From the NCBI GenBank assembly GCA_963752935.1, contig CAVWAL010000005.1, positions 496,001 through 560,000 on the forward strand: a stretch of 64,000 nucleotides of DNA, given 5' to 3'. Shown in pieces: positions 8,284 to 18,800 of this stretch (position 1 is its first letter; the number at the start of each line of letters is the position of its first letter). Source of the DNA: RI-153 sp963752935 (lineage in GTDB: Bacteria > Chloroflexota > Anaerolineae > Caldilineales > Caldilineaceae). The translations under genes were made by a program, and so were the position numbers. The notes under the pieces were generated by a model. The model did no database searches. It was given only the letters and a program-made list of their open reading frames with translations, and was not told where the DNA came from.

Positions 8284-10115
8284 TGACCTTCTTTTGCTGT
8301 GAAGAGCGCCGCCGCAATGCCGTGCGCGATCACGCCACCCTCAATGGCATCGACTTTTTGGAGGTGGACGACGATCCCACCGAACCGGCGGCAGATCGAC
8401 AGCGCACGCTGACCGTCCACTTCGTCAAGCCGATTGCTGCGGGGTCGTTAACCGCAGCCAACATACGCATCGAAGGCGGCGAGCGCGTCACCTCCTTCAA
8501 GATCCTCAATTTCACCGTCGCGGATGCCGTGCTTACCGTTGAACTGGATCGGGCGGGGGACTTTGCGCCCTACGTCTTCAGGCTGGTGGCGTCGCCGTCT
8601 TCATCGGCGCCGCCCGCAGGCTACGACGCCCTGCTTTCGGTGATCGAGTTTTCGTTCAAGGTTAACTGCCCCAGCGATTACGACTGCGCCGTGGCCGAGG
8701 AGTGCCCTCCCGAGCCGCGACTGGAACCCGATCTCAACTATCTGGCGCGTGACTTCAACAGCTTCCGCGGGCTGATGCTCGATCACCTGGCAACGCTCAT
8801 CCCCGACTGGAAGGAAGACAGCTACGCCGACCTGCTCCACGCGCTCATCGATCTGAAAGCCTACGTCGCCGATTATCAGAGCTATCAGCAGGACGCCGTG
8901 GCCACCGAGGCCTATCTCGACACGGCTCGCCGCCGCGTCTCGGTGCGCCGCCACGCTCGTCTTGTAGACTACCCCATGCACGATGGTTGCAACGCCCGCA
9001 CCTGGATCCACGTGGGCGTCGACGATGATCTCTTGCCCGATCAGCCGATCCCGCTCGCCGCGCAGACGCAATTGATGACACGCGTAGCCGGTCTGTCACC
9101 GCGGCTCACCGATGATTCGCCGGACTACGCCAACGCCATCAACGCGCAGCCGGTGATCTTCGAAACCATGCAGGATGCCACACTCTACCAGGAGCAAAAC
9201 GAGATCTGCTTCTACACCTGGGGCGACGGCAATTGCTGTCTGCCGCGGGGCGCCGTACAGGCCACACTGCAAGGACGGCTGGAGACGCTACGCGAGGGCG
9301 ATGTGCTCATCTTCGAAGAGGTACGCGGCCCCGAGACCGGCCAGGCCGCCGACGCCGACGCCCTGCACCGCTGCGCCGTCCGCCTCATCGAAATCGACTT
9401 TACCCAGGATCTGATCCCCGAACCGGCGCAGGACGTGACGCTGATCCGCTGGCGAAGCGAGGATGCGCTCCCCTTTGCGCTGACGATTTCGGCGGATGTG
9501 CCGTCCGATCCCGAACTGGTGAGTGACTGTGGCGCAGCGATCAGCGTGGCGCGCGGCAACGTCGTGTTGGCCGATCATGGGCGCACATTGCCCGAGGAAG
9601 ATCTGGGCCAGGTGCCGCCGGTGCGCTTCTTCTATGCCCGGCCATCGGAGCACTGCGAGGATGTGGCCGCCGACGCAGTTCCCCCTCGCTACCGGCCGCG
9701 GCTGGCCAATGGTCCACTGACCCAGGCCGCGCCCTACGGTCCACTCTTTGGCGTTGATTTCGATGCCGATCTCAAAAACGCGTTGGATGGTGGTCTATTG
9801 CCGCGGCGGCTCGATATTGGGATTCGGGCCCGGCGCACCGTGGTAGGGGGCCTTAGCGTGATCACGCGGGCCGCCGATGCCTGGGCCGTACGCGGGGAGA
9901 CGGTCAACTTCGTCATCCGCCACGAAGGGGACAAACTCAACGTCTACGATCCGCCGGCAGCCACATCGACACTGGTCGAGCGACGCGCAGACGGCCATCC
10001 CCTCGATTACGCTGACCAATCTGAACAACGGGCAGCCGCCCACCTGGTTGCCGCGACGCGATTTGCTCAACAGCGACGCCAACAGTCGCGAGTTTGTGGC
10101 CGAACTCGAAGGTGA
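8280..10115 (+). CDS. Putative baseplate assembly protein, N-terminal part (Afp11-like, frameshifted)
   Basis: Reads 611 residues before a stop at 10115, but only the first ~573 (to about base 9999) are meaningful; the tail (LDYADQSEQRAA...) is out of frame. Cys-rich start (FFCCEERRR), then a Cys-Pro-x5-Cys-x6-Cys-Pro region, then LEPDLNYLARDFNSFRGLML, typical of the putative baseplate assembly family near gp25 in eCIS and phage-like tails. Homologous sequence continues in the +1 frame (10000-10959). Read through as one chain it gives about 892 residues, similar to its neighbour. It starts inside the gp25 stop codon. Confidence 0.8.
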   Translation: MMTFFCCEERRRNAVRDHATLNGIDFLEVDDDPTEPAADRQRTLTVHFVKPIAAGSLTAANIRIEGGERVTSFKILNFTVADAVLTVELDRAGDFAPYVFRLVASPSSSAPPAGYDALLSVIEFSFKVNCPSDYDCAVAEECPPEPRLEPDLNYLARDFNSFRGLMLDHLATLIPDWKEDSYADLLHALIDLKAYVADYQSYQQDAVATEAYLDTARRRVSVRRHARLVDYPMHDGCNARTWIHVGVDDDLLPDQPIPLAAQTQLMTRVAGLSPRLTDDSPDYANAINAQPVIFETMQDATLYQEQNEICFYTWGDGNCCLPRGAVQATLQGRLETLREGDVLIFEEVRGPETGQAADADALHRCAVRLIEIDFTQDLIPEPAQDVTLIRWRSEDALPFALTISADVPSDPELVSDCGAAISVARGNVVLADHGRTLPEEDLGQVPPVRFFYARPSEHCEDVAADAVPPRYRPRLANGPLTQAAPYGPLFGVDFDADLKNALDGGLLPRRLDIGIRARRTVVGGLSVITRAADAWAVRGETVNFVIRHEGDKLNVYDPPAATSTLVERRADGHPLDYADQSEQRAAAHLVAATRFAQQRRQQSRVCGRTRR

Positions 10116-10959
10116 CGGCATCGCCTGGTTGCGCTTCGGCGACGATCATTTCGGCAAGCGCCCCAACCAGGGAACACCCTTCTGGGCGGTCTACCGAGTG
10201 GGCAACGGCAAGGCAGGCAACGTCGGCGCAGACTCGATCTTTCACGTCGTCACCGCGCAGGAGGCGATCCGCACAGTACGCAATCCGCTGCCCGCGACGG
10301 GCGGCGTCGATCCCGAATCCATCGAATCGGTGCGGCGGGCCGCGCCCTATGCCTACCGACGCCAGGAACGCGCGGTCACCGCCGCCGACTATGCCGAAGT
10401 GGCGGCGCGACACCCAGACGTGCAGCGCGCCGCCGCCACCTTCCGCTGGACGGGGAGCTGGACCACAGTCTTTCTGACCGTGGATCGCACAGGCGGTCGC
10501 CCCGTGGACGCCGCCTTCGAGCAGAATCTGCGCGGCCATATGGAACGCTTGCGTATGGCCGGCTATGACCTCGAAGTGGATGCGCCGATCTACGTGCCGC
10601 TGGAGATCGAAATGGAAGTCTGCGTGCGCCGCGACTACTTCCGCAGCCAGGTGCGGGCGGCGCTATTGCGGGTCTTCGGCAGTGGATCGCTCCCCGATGG
10701 GCGGCTGGGCGTCTTCCACCCCGACAACTTCACCTTCGGGCAGACGGTCTATCTCAGCCACCTTTACATGGCGGCGGAGACGATTGCCGGTGTGGATTGG
10801 GTGAAGGTGACTACCTTCCAGCGCCAGGACAACCCGGCATCCAGCGGATTGGAGGCGGGTAAGCTCGATATGGGCCGACTGGAGATCGCACGTCTGGACA
10901 ATGACCCCAATTTCGCCAAACATGGCGTGTTGCGGCTGACGATGAAGGGAGGCAAGTGA
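10000..10959 (+). CDS. Putative baseplate assembly protein, C-terminal part (continues 8280-10115 after +1 shift)
   Basis: In the +1 frame from about 10000 the protein reads SITLTNLNNGQPPTW, then FGDDHFGKRPNQGTPFWAVY, and ends in a J-like core with YAEVAARHPDVQRAAATFRW. This region is found in the neighbouring 906-residue paralogue as LRDYEDFARAFAGFEKA. It has no good start of its own; the frame happens to be open back to an ATG at 9877, but bases 9877-9997 there are shadow sequence. The junction is the run CATCCCCTCG at 9996-10005, where skipping one C joins both parts. The stop overlaps the next ATG by one base. Confidence 0.8.
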   Translation, partial: PSITLTNLNNGQPPTWLPRRDLLNSDANSREFVAELEGDGIAWLRFGDDHFGKRPNQGTPFWAVYRVGNGKAGNVGADSIFHVVTAQEAIRTVRNPLPATGGVDPESIESVRRAAPYAYRRQERAVTAADYAEVAARHPDVQRAAATFRWTGSWTTVFLTVDRTGGRPVDAAFEQNLRGHMERLRMAGYDLEVDAPIYVPLEIEMEVCVRRDYFRSQVRAALLRVFGSGSLPDGRLGVFHPDNFTFGQTVYLSHLYMAAETIAGVDWVKVTTFQRQDNPASSGLEAGKLDMGRLEIARLDNDPNFAKHGVLRLTMKGGK

Positions 10960-13679
10960 TGAGCAAGCGCCACGATCCTTCGCTGCGCGATCTCAACGAG
11001 TGCGGCTGCGGCGAGGGCACCTCCGCCGAGACGCCGCTGCGCGTGGACAACCCACCCGGCCTCAACCAGATCGACTATCGCATCGGCACCTACAGCCGCT
11101 TTGTCGAGTCGATGCAGGCGCGTCTGGGCGGCGGGGATCACCCTGCGCTGTCTGCGCTGCGCACCCGTGCCCAGGATGATCCCACGATCGCCTTGCTCCA
11201 CGCCTGTGCCGCCGTGGACGACGTACTCACCTTTTACCAGGAGCGTATTGCCCACGAAGCCTATCTGCGCACGGCCACGGAACGGCTGTCGTTGGTGCAG
11301 TTGGCGCGGCTGTTGGGCTACAAACCCAAGCCCGGTGTGGCAGCCAACGTCCATCTCAGCTTCACAGTAGAGACGACGCCCGGTTCGCCGGAGAGTGCGC
11401 CTGTGCCCGCGGCGACGCGGGTGCAGAGCATCCCCGGGCCGGATGAACTGCCGCAGACCTTCGAGACGAGCAACGAGATCGAAGCCCGCGCCGTGTGGAA
11501 CGCCATCAAGCCGCGCACCTCTTACCCGCAGATTGTCAGCGTGGACATGGATGAAGTGGTAGTCGCCGGCATTGAAGTAGGGCTGAAGGCCGGCGACCGC
11601 ATCCTGCTCGTCGACCCGGCGGATACGACCAACCGGAAAGTGAAACGTGTGACACGCATCACACCCGATCAGGCAACGCAGACGACGCGCATCCACCTGG
11701 GCGGGGTGGCGTCGACGCCGGTTCTCAGTTTTGTGGCGATTACGTCGCCCTTTGTCTTTGGCATCACCCAGCAGCCGCTCAACAACAGCGCAATCAGTGG
11801 GGTCTTCGCCAACAACGTCTTCAACCAGAGCGATATTCACGCATACACGCTGATCCAGAACTGGTCGCCGTTCAAGTTGGCCAAGTCGGTGAACACGCCC
11901 AAGCCTCCGCCGCCCCCACCACCAGGACCAGAGGCAGCAGGCGTCTTTGCCATGCGCCGCCGGGCGTCGGTCTTCGGCCACAACGCGCCCAGTTGGGCCA
12001 ATCTACCTCAGGTGGTGCAGGATGAGGATCATCTGATTCCGGGCCGCTTGATACCTAACGCCGATCTTTCCAAGGCCCAGTACCCTGACAACTGGGATAA
12101 TCTCACGGTGCAGGCATCTACCCCCGGCGACCGCGCAGTCGATCTCGACAATGTCTACTCGGGGATGATCCCCGGCAGTTGGCTCGTACTGGAAGGCAAC
12201 GGCATCGTCGCATCCTATGAGATCGAGGCCAACGAGGAACTCTCGCGCAGCGACTATACGCTCTCTGCCAAGGTGACCCGGTTGACGCTGACCGGCAACG
12301 AACAGTTTGGCACGTTGACTATGCGACGCACCGCGGTCTTTGGTGAAAGCGACAAGCTGACGCTGGCGCGGCTGTCCATCACCGAGGATCTCAGCGGCGA
12401 TGAGGTAATCCTCGACGGCTTCTATCCGGGGCTGACAGCAGGCCGGCCGGTGATCCTCAGCGGCGAGCGCACCGATCTGAGCGGCGTCGTGGAAAGTGAA
12501 GTTGCCACGATCAAAGAGGTGCTGGTTGACGGCGCACTGGAGGCGGATCGCCTCTTTACTCGCCTGATCTTTGTGGCGGACCTGGCCAATAGCTATATCC
12601 TCAAAACGGTGAAGATCAACGCCAACACGGTGCCGGCGACCCACGGCGAGAGCAAAGCAGAAGTGCTGGGTAGCGGAAGCGCCCGCGAGGCCTTCCCCAC
12701 TTTTACACTCAAACAGCCGCCGCTCACCTACACCAGCGCGCAGACTCCCTCGGGCGTGGCATCGAGCCTGGAAGTACGCGTCGACGGCGTACGCTGGGAC
12801 GAGGTTCCTTTCCTCTACGGCCACAGCGATGAGGAGCGCGTCTATGCCGTTAAGCACGAAGAGGATGGTACGCCGCGTGTCCAGTTCAACGGCCGGCTGC
12901 CCAGCGGGCAGGAGAATGTGACGGCGCGCTACCGTAAGGGGATCGGTGCATCTGGTCTCGTCCACGCCGACCAGGTGACGCTGCTCTCGGTGCGCCCGTT
13001 GGGCGTGCGCGGGGTGACCAATCCGCTGCCCTCGTCGGGCGCCGCCGATCCAGAGTCGCGCGACGCGCTGCGCCGCAACCTGCCGCTGGCCGTCCTCACG
13101 ATGGAACGGCTCGTCTCGCTGCGCGACTACGAGGACTTCGCCCGCGCCTTCGCCGGTTTCGAGAAGGCCCACGCCACCGTCACCGTCGACGGCGAACAGC
13201 AGGGGATCTTTGTCACCGTGGCGGGCGAAAATGGCGCCGAAGTGCCGGAAAGCAGCACCACGTTCACCAATCTGGTCGACGCTATGCACGAATTCAGCGA
13301 CCCCAATCTGCCTTTCAGCGTCAAACCGTTCACGCCGATCTTCTTTCAGATCGAGGCCGACATCATCGTCAACGACGCCTATCTGGACGAAGACGTGCTG
13401 GCCGCGGTGGAGGCGGCCTTGCGCAGCGCCTTCTCGTTCGACGTTCAGGAATTCGGGCAATCGGTGGCGCGCAGCGATGTCATCGCCGTGATTCAGAGCG
13501 TAGACGGCGTGGACGCCGTCGATCTCAACTATCTCTTTTTGACCACCGACACCACCAAAACGCCGGCCGAACGGCTGATCGCCCCCGTCCCCGCCCGCGG
13601 GGTCAGCCGCAATGACGCCCAACCGGCGGGCCTGCTGCTGCTCGATCCTCGCCCGATTGTGATTGGAGTGCTGCCATGA
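10959..13679 (+). CDS. Putative baseplate assembly protein, J-like (Afp12-like)
   Basis: 906 residues. ATG 10959 is preferred to GTG 10956 because GGGAGG lies 7-8 bases upstream. Early segment SLRDLNECGCGEG, then FVESMQARL and DDVLTFYQERIAHEAYLRTA (about residues 85-110), a long beta-rich middle with an 8-Pro linker (about 310-320), and a C-terminal baseplate-J core: RRNLPLAVLTMERLVSLRDY and LNYLFLTTD. It forms the wedge ring around the hub and triggers sheath contraction. It is a paralogue of the preceding frameshifted gene. The start overlaps the preceding stop by one base and the end overlaps the next ATG by 4. Confidence 0.85.
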   Translation: MSKRHDPSLRDLNECGCGEGTSAETPLRVDNPPGLNQIDYRIGTYSRFVESMQARLGGGDHPALSALRTRAQDDPTIALLHACAAVDDVLTFYQERIAHEAYLRTATERLSLVQLARLLGYKPKPGVAANVHLSFTVETTPGSPESAPVPAATRVQSIPGPDELPQTFETSNEIEARAVWNAIKPRTSYPQIVSVDMDEVVVAGIEVGLKAGDRILLVDPADTTNRKVKRVTRITPDQATQTTRIHLGGVASTPVLSFVAITSPFVFGITQQPLNNSAISGVFANNVFNQSDIHAYTLIQNWSPFKLAKSVNTPKPPPPPPPGPEAAGVFAMRRRASVFGHNAPSWANLPQVVQDEDHLIPGRLIPNADLSKAQYPDNWDNLTVQASTPGDRAVDLDNVYSGMIPGSWLVLEGNGIVASYEIEANEELSRSDYTLSAKVTRLTLTGNEQFGTLTMRRTAVFGESDKLTLARLSITEDLSGDEVILDGFYPGLTAGRPVILSGERTDLSGVVESEVATIKEVLVDGALEADRLFTRLIFVADLANSYILKTVKINANTVPATHGESKAEVLGSGSAREAFPTFTLKQPPLTYTSAQTPSGVASSLEVRVDGVRWDEVPFLYGHSDEERVYAVKHEEDGTPRVQFNGRLPSGQENVTARYRKGIGASGLVHADQVTLLSVRPLGVRGVTNPLPSSGAADPESRDALRRNLPLAVLTMERLVSLRDYEDFARAFAGFEKAHATVTVDGEQQGIFVTVAGENGAEVPESSTTFTNLVDAMHEFSDPNLPFSVKPFTPIFFQIEADIIVNDAYLDEDVLAAVEAALRSAFSFDVQEFGQSVARSDVIAVIQSVDGVDAVDLNYLFLTTDTTKTPAERLIAPVPARGVSRNDAQPAGLLLLDPRPIVIGVLP

Positions 13680-15718
13680 CCCAGATCGACGCTCAAACAC
13701 TCTACGCCCTGCTGCCCGCCATCTACCGCCTGCGCGACCACGAGGAAGGTGGTCCGCTACGTGACCTGATCGACGTCATCGCCGAACAAACTGCCATCGT
13801 GCAAGAGGGTATCGAGCAGGCCTACGACGATCAGTTCATCGAAACCGGCGCCGAGTGGGTCGTCCCCTATATCGGCGATCTCATCGGCACGCGCACCCTC
13901 TACGCCGAAGCGGGGACGGGGCTCAGCGCGCGGGCAGTGGTGGCGAACACCCTGGCCTATCGACGGCGCAAAGGCACCGTCGCCGTGCTCGAACAACTGG
14001 CGCGCGACGTCACCAACTATCCGGCCGTGGCCGTGGAGTTCTTCCAGCGATTGGCGACAACGCAATACATGAACCATCCCCGCCCCGAAAACGTAGGCAC
14101 TGTCGATCTACGCCGCCCCGACCTGCTCGAACGCATAGACACGGCGTTTGACAAGTCCGCCCATACGCTGGAAGTGCGGCGTATCCCACGCGGACGCTAT
14201 AACATCCCCAACGTGGGTCTCTTCCTTTTCCGGTTGGCGGCCTTCCCATTGGTGCAAGCCACCGCCAGGCGGCTCGACGATCGCCGCTTTCTCTTCAACC
14301 CACTCGGCATCGATGCGCCGCTCTTCAATCAGCCCGAAACGGAGACGCTGCTCACCGATTTTGCCGGTCCGCTCAACGTGCCCATGCCCATCTCGCGGCT
14401 GGCGATGAAGCTGGACAAGGGCGCGTTTTACGGCGCCGACGCTTCGCTCCTCGTCACGATTGGCGGTGTGGCCGTTCCCGCCGGGGACGTCGTTGTCTGC
14501 AATCTCTCCGATCTCGGTGACGGCAGCGGGGATTGGGCGCATCGTCCGGCCGACAAAGTGGGCATCGATCCGGTGCTGGGCCGGCTGGCGCTGCCCACGG
14601 ACGATGCTGAGCCTGCGGCGGATGAGGTGCAGGTCACCTTCCGCTACGGGTTCAGCGACGCCATTGGGGGTGGATCGTACGAACGGGCGGATGAATTGGA
14701 AGCCGCCGCCACCCTCCACCTCCCCGCCGCAGGGACAGTGCAAGACGCGCTCGACGCCGTCGCCGCCGGGGGCGTCATTGAATTCGACGACAGCCACACC
14801 TATGCCCTGGCCGCAGGTGCGCCCAATCTCGCCATAGACGCCGACGCGCAGGTCGAGATCCGGGCCGCCAACGGGCAACGTCCGCTCATCGTGCTGAGCG
14901 AAACCACTCTCGAAGATGCCTCCACTACCCGGGATTTTGCCATCGACGCCGGCGCCGGCGCCCATATCGTTCTCAGTGGATTGGTGATTGCGGGCGGCGC
15001 CGTTCGTGTCAGCGGTTCCCCGGCCTCGTTGACGCTGATTGACTGCACGCTCGTCCCCGGGCTGGGGCGGACGCGCGCCAACGATCCCACCGATCCCGGC
15101 ACGCCCTCGCTGATCGTGGATGCAGCCAACGTCGCCGTCACGCTGCGCCGCTGCATCGTCGGTCCACTGCGTGTAGAGAATGGTTCGTCCGTTCGGGTGG
15201 ACCAAAGCATCGTCGACGCCACCAACGCGACTGAGATCGCCTATGCCGACCTGCCCCGCGCCGCCGATCCGCCGGGGACGATTCGTCCTGGCGGCGGGCT
15301 GACTGTGGAGAAGAGCACAGTGATCGGGCGCGTCTCCACACAGATCATCGAACTGGCTTCCAATACGATCTTCGTGGCGGATGCCCCCACCGGTGAGTTG
15401 GCGGTTCGTTCCGAGCAGACGCAACAGGGCTGCGTACGCTTTTCGTACCTGCCGATCAACAGCCGTACCCCGCGGCGCTATCGTTGCCACTCCAGTTCGG
15501 AAGTGCGTGTACAGTTCACGTCCTTGATCTATGGGGAGCCGAGTTACGCCCAACTGCGCGACACCTGCCCGGTTGAGATCCGTAGAGGAGCCGACGACGA
15601 ATCTGAAATGGGCGTCTTTCACGATCTATACCAGCCGCAACGCGAAACCAATCTGCGCATCCAACTCGACGAGTACCTGCGCTTTGGCTTGCGCGCAGGA
15701 ATTTTCTATGGGAGTTGA
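13676..15718 (+). CDS. Tail protein, gpI-like N-terminus with beta-helix extension
   Basis: 680 residues. The first ~200 residues match tail protein I-type proteins of contractile systems: LYALLPAIYRLRDHEEGGPL, then VVPYIGDLIGTRTLY and RRKGTVAVLEQLARDVTNYP. This part links baseplate to fibres. From about residue 340 on there are repeated short turns with Ala-Gly-Gly and Val/Ile ladders (VLSGLVIAGGAVRVSGSPAS), consistent with a right-handed parallel beta-helix as in phage tailspikes and pectate lyase folds. I infer a target-contacting or tail-fibre adaptor role. ATG overlaps the previous stop (ATGA). Confidence 0.75.
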   Translation: MTQIDAQTLYALLPAIYRLRDHEEGGPLRDLIDVIAEQTAIVQEGIEQAYDDQFIETGAEWVVPYIGDLIGTRTLYAEAGTGLSARAVVANTLAYRRRKGTVAVLEQLARDVTNYPAVAVEFFQRLATTQYMNHPRPENVGTVDLRRPDLLERIDTAFDKSAHTLEVRRIPRGRYNIPNVGLFLFRLAAFPLVQATARRLDDRRFLFNPLGIDAPLFNQPETETLLTDFAGPLNVPMPISRLAMKLDKGAFYGADASLLVTIGGVAVPAGDVVVCNLSDLGDGSGDWAHRPADKVGIDPVLGRLALPTDDAEPAADEVQVTFRYGFSDAIGGGSYERADELEAAATLHLPAAGTVQDALDAVAAGGVIEFDDSHTYALAAGAPNLAIDADAQVEIRAANGQRPLIVLSETTLEDASTTRDFAIDAGAGAHIVLSGLVIAGGAVRVSGSPASLTLIDCTLVPGLGRTRANDPTDPGTPSLIVDAANVAVTLRRCIVGPLRVENGSSVRVDQSIVDATNATEIAYADLPRAADPPGTIRPGGGLTVEKSTVIGRVSTQIIELASNTIFVADAPTGELAVRSEQTQQGCVRFSYLPINSRTPRRYRCHSSSEVRVQFTSLIYGEPSYAQLRDTCPVEIRRGADDESEMGVFHDLYQPQRETNLRIQLDEYLRFGLRAGIFYGS

Positions 15719-15814
15719 GAGGGAAGAGACAGGATGATGAGAAATGCCGTTACATCATCGCATCATCCCACAACCTGCGGTGCATTCCCTAGCCTATGAA
15801 ACCAGGAGGTCCCT
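15719..15814 (+). other. Intergenic leader before the DUF6519 gene with CAT-rich inverted repeat
   Basis: Contains GGATGATGAGAAATG and CATCATCGCATCATCCC, which can pair, resembling in composition the larger element at 5768-5949. It ends with a strong ribosome site (AGGAGGT, about 15802-15808) ahead of ATG 15815, suggesting separate, high-level translation of the downstream gene. Confidence 0.4.
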
Positions 15815-18800
15815 ATGAAGGCCGATTTCAGCCGTGTGACGTTTGACGAGACCAATCATTACAGCGGTGTGTTGTACCAACAGGGGCGGGTGCTGACCGA
15901 CGCCGATTTCAACGAGGCGCAGGAGATCGGCAAGCACCGCAACGAGACGACGACGGCGCACGTGATCGGCCCGGCGGGGACGCCCAAGTTCGACGCCATC
16001 AATGGGCAGACGCTGCCCAACGGCGGCTTTGCGCTCGACGTCAACGGGGATGGAGAACTCACGATCGGGCCCGGCCACTATTACGTGGACGGCATCCTGT
16101 GTGTGAACGAGGCGGAAGCACCTTACGACCTCCAGCCCTATTTGCCCGAACCGCCCGCCATCCTGGAAAGCCTGGAAGAGGCGGGCGCGGTGGTAGGCCT
16201 TGTCTACCTCGATGTGTTCGAGCGCGAGCGCACAGCGTTGGACGATCCTGATCTGCGCGAGGGGGTGCTGGGCGGGCCGGACACGACGGCGCGATCCGAG
16301 GTGGTATGGCAGGTGAAGGTGCTGCCGCTGTCGTCGGTTGCGCTTAGCGACGCCGCCGTCAGTGGCCTCTCTGCGCAGGCGGATACGGTGCGCACGTTGC
16401 GCCAGAATCTGGCCGATGCTGCGACCGAAGATGAACGCCAATCGATCCGTCGTAATCTGCGCGCTGCGCTGCGTACCCTGGCTGCGGATGCCGCCGCCGC
16501 CGGGATCGACTGCGAACTCTCGCCCCAAGAGTGGACCGACCTATCGGCGCCGCGATCCCCGCAAATGGCCGTGGATACGCCGCCGGTCTCGCCTGACGAC
16601 GGCCCGTGCGATGCGCCCCCCGACGCCGACTTCCTGGGGCCGGAGAATCAGCTTTATCGCGTCGAGGTCCATACCACCGGGGCGGGAGGCAGCCGCAGCA
16701 GCAGCCGGTTCAAATGGTCGCGCGAAAATGGATCGGTGGTCGCCAAGATCGAACGCGTGGGCGCATCCACCGGCGGCGTGGTCAGTGGCAACGTCCTCGG
16801 CGTGCATAGCACCGGGCGCGACAGCTATCTGGGCTTCCACAACGGCGACTGGGTGGAATACATCGACGACCTGTTGGAGATGAATACCGGCGCGGGTACG
16901 CTGCGTCAGATCGTGGCCGACCCCGAAAACAACGAGATCACGTTGAGCAGCAACGTGGCGGTGCGTTTCGATCACAACCCTAAGTTGCGCCGCTGGGATC
17001 AGGGCGCGCAGACGTCCACGCGTAACGGCGGCACCGGCACCGTTGCCAACAATGCCGACGGCGTACCCATGAACACGGCGGACGATTCCTGGCTGCTGCT
17101 GGAGTACAACGTCTGGGTGCAGTTCGCGGACGAAGTCTACCAGCCTGGCGATTATTGGATCATGGCGGCGCGGGCGGCGACGGGCACCGTCGACTTTGCG
17201 GCGGGATTCCAGCCCGCGCACGGCGTAGAGCACCATTACGCCAAACTCGGCTATGTGCTGATCAACGCGGCGGGGGCATTGCAGGTGGCGTTAGATTGCC
17301 GTCCACTCTTCCCGCCGTTGACCGATCTGCGCGCCGAGGATGTCACCTTTGACAACAGCCTCTGTCAGATGCCCGACACCGTCACCGTGCAGGATGCCAT
17401 CGAGCAGCTATGTCAACGCAGCGGCGGCGGTGGTTGCTGCACCTGTATCGGCGAGGGCGGCGAGTTTCAACGGCTGGACGAAGCGATCAATGAATTGCTC
17501 GGGCGTGGTGAACAGGCGCTCTGCCTCTGTCTGCTGCCCGGCATCCACGAGATGGAAGCGATGGGCGATCTGATCGAGAGATTGAATCTACTCAACCGGG
17601 CGGACCGCCTCGACATCACGATCCATGGTTGTGGAGAGGCCAGCCGCATCCGCCTGGGGCCGCCCACTATCTTCAACGGGCTGCGCAGCATCACGCTGCG
17701 CGATCTGGCGATCGACTTCGCCGCAGAGGTCAACGACGAAGCCGGGCTGATCTTCCGTCAGTGTGCGGCGGTGACTATCGAGCATTGTCATGGTTGGGGC
17801 AATGCCATCGAAGGGCCGCTCGTGCTGATCGACCGCTGTGGGCGAGTCCTCATGGCCGACTGCACATGGGAAGCGATTGGCCCCAGCACCTTCCGCCCGA
17901 TCCGCGAGTTCCTGGTGCAGTTTCGAGAAGAGGTGTTTGCCGCATTCTTGCAAGAAGATGTGCCGCCGCCGAGTCTGCGTCGCACTGCGCTCAAAGTTGC
18001 AGCGCAATTGCGTGAGGACATCAACTCGCGCCGGATGTTGGTGACTGCGCTGCGGCGGCTGACGGCGGCAAACAACATGCGCCGGATCATGAACACCAAA
18101 GAGCGCAACGCCTATCTCAACCTCAGCGATGCCATGTCCGACCAGGCGCTGGAAGCGCTGGAAATCGAGGGGCTGGCCGATCTGCTCATCGACGTACGCC
18201 GCTGGATCATCATCGCCCGCCCTGGGGTGGCGCTGGCCGTGGATACGCCCACCGTTGCCTGGGACCGGGAGATGCGCCGCGCCCGTGCCGTTAAACAAGC
18301 GAAGAACGAAACACACATTCGCAGCAATCAGATCGACGGTGTGCTGCTCTTTTACGGGACGCAGCCCTTCGACTTCCCCACCGATTCGGATGATCTGGGC
18401 ACACTGAGCGGACAGATGCGATCATCGATCAAGAATGCGCCGCCGTTGACGCGCGCCGGGGGCACGCTCCACGTGGCGGACAACCGGCTGGCCAACTTTA
18501 CCGTCTCGGCGCGCTTCATGGAAGAGATGCGTATGTTTGCCGAAACCGCCTCGCAGACGGATCAGGCGCAGATGCTCTTTCGTGAGGTGCGGGTGCAGGG
18601 CAATGTGATTGAAGTGGCACGCAACATGCTGGTCGGGGGGCGCATATCTGTGGTGGACAACTTCTTCACCGAGCCGCTCTTTGCAGAGGGCGACAACTTC
18701 TCGCAAGAGCGCCTGGCCGTCTTCGTGGCCGAATCGGGTCTGCTCGTGGGCAACCAGGGCGAAGGCACGCAAGAAGTGGGGCTGAGCATGGTCATGCTCT

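Noticed and set aside
8280..10959. Calling programmed frameshifting established
   Set aside because: The slippery CCC-C is suggestive, but two more same-sense indels in an unrelated gene make sequencing insertion at least as likely.
12003..13700. 565-codon minus-strand open frame opposite the J-like baseplate gene
   Set aside because: Low-complexity His/Arg/Gly-rich shadow of a real plus-strand gene; likewise 14108-15622 and 60687-61868.
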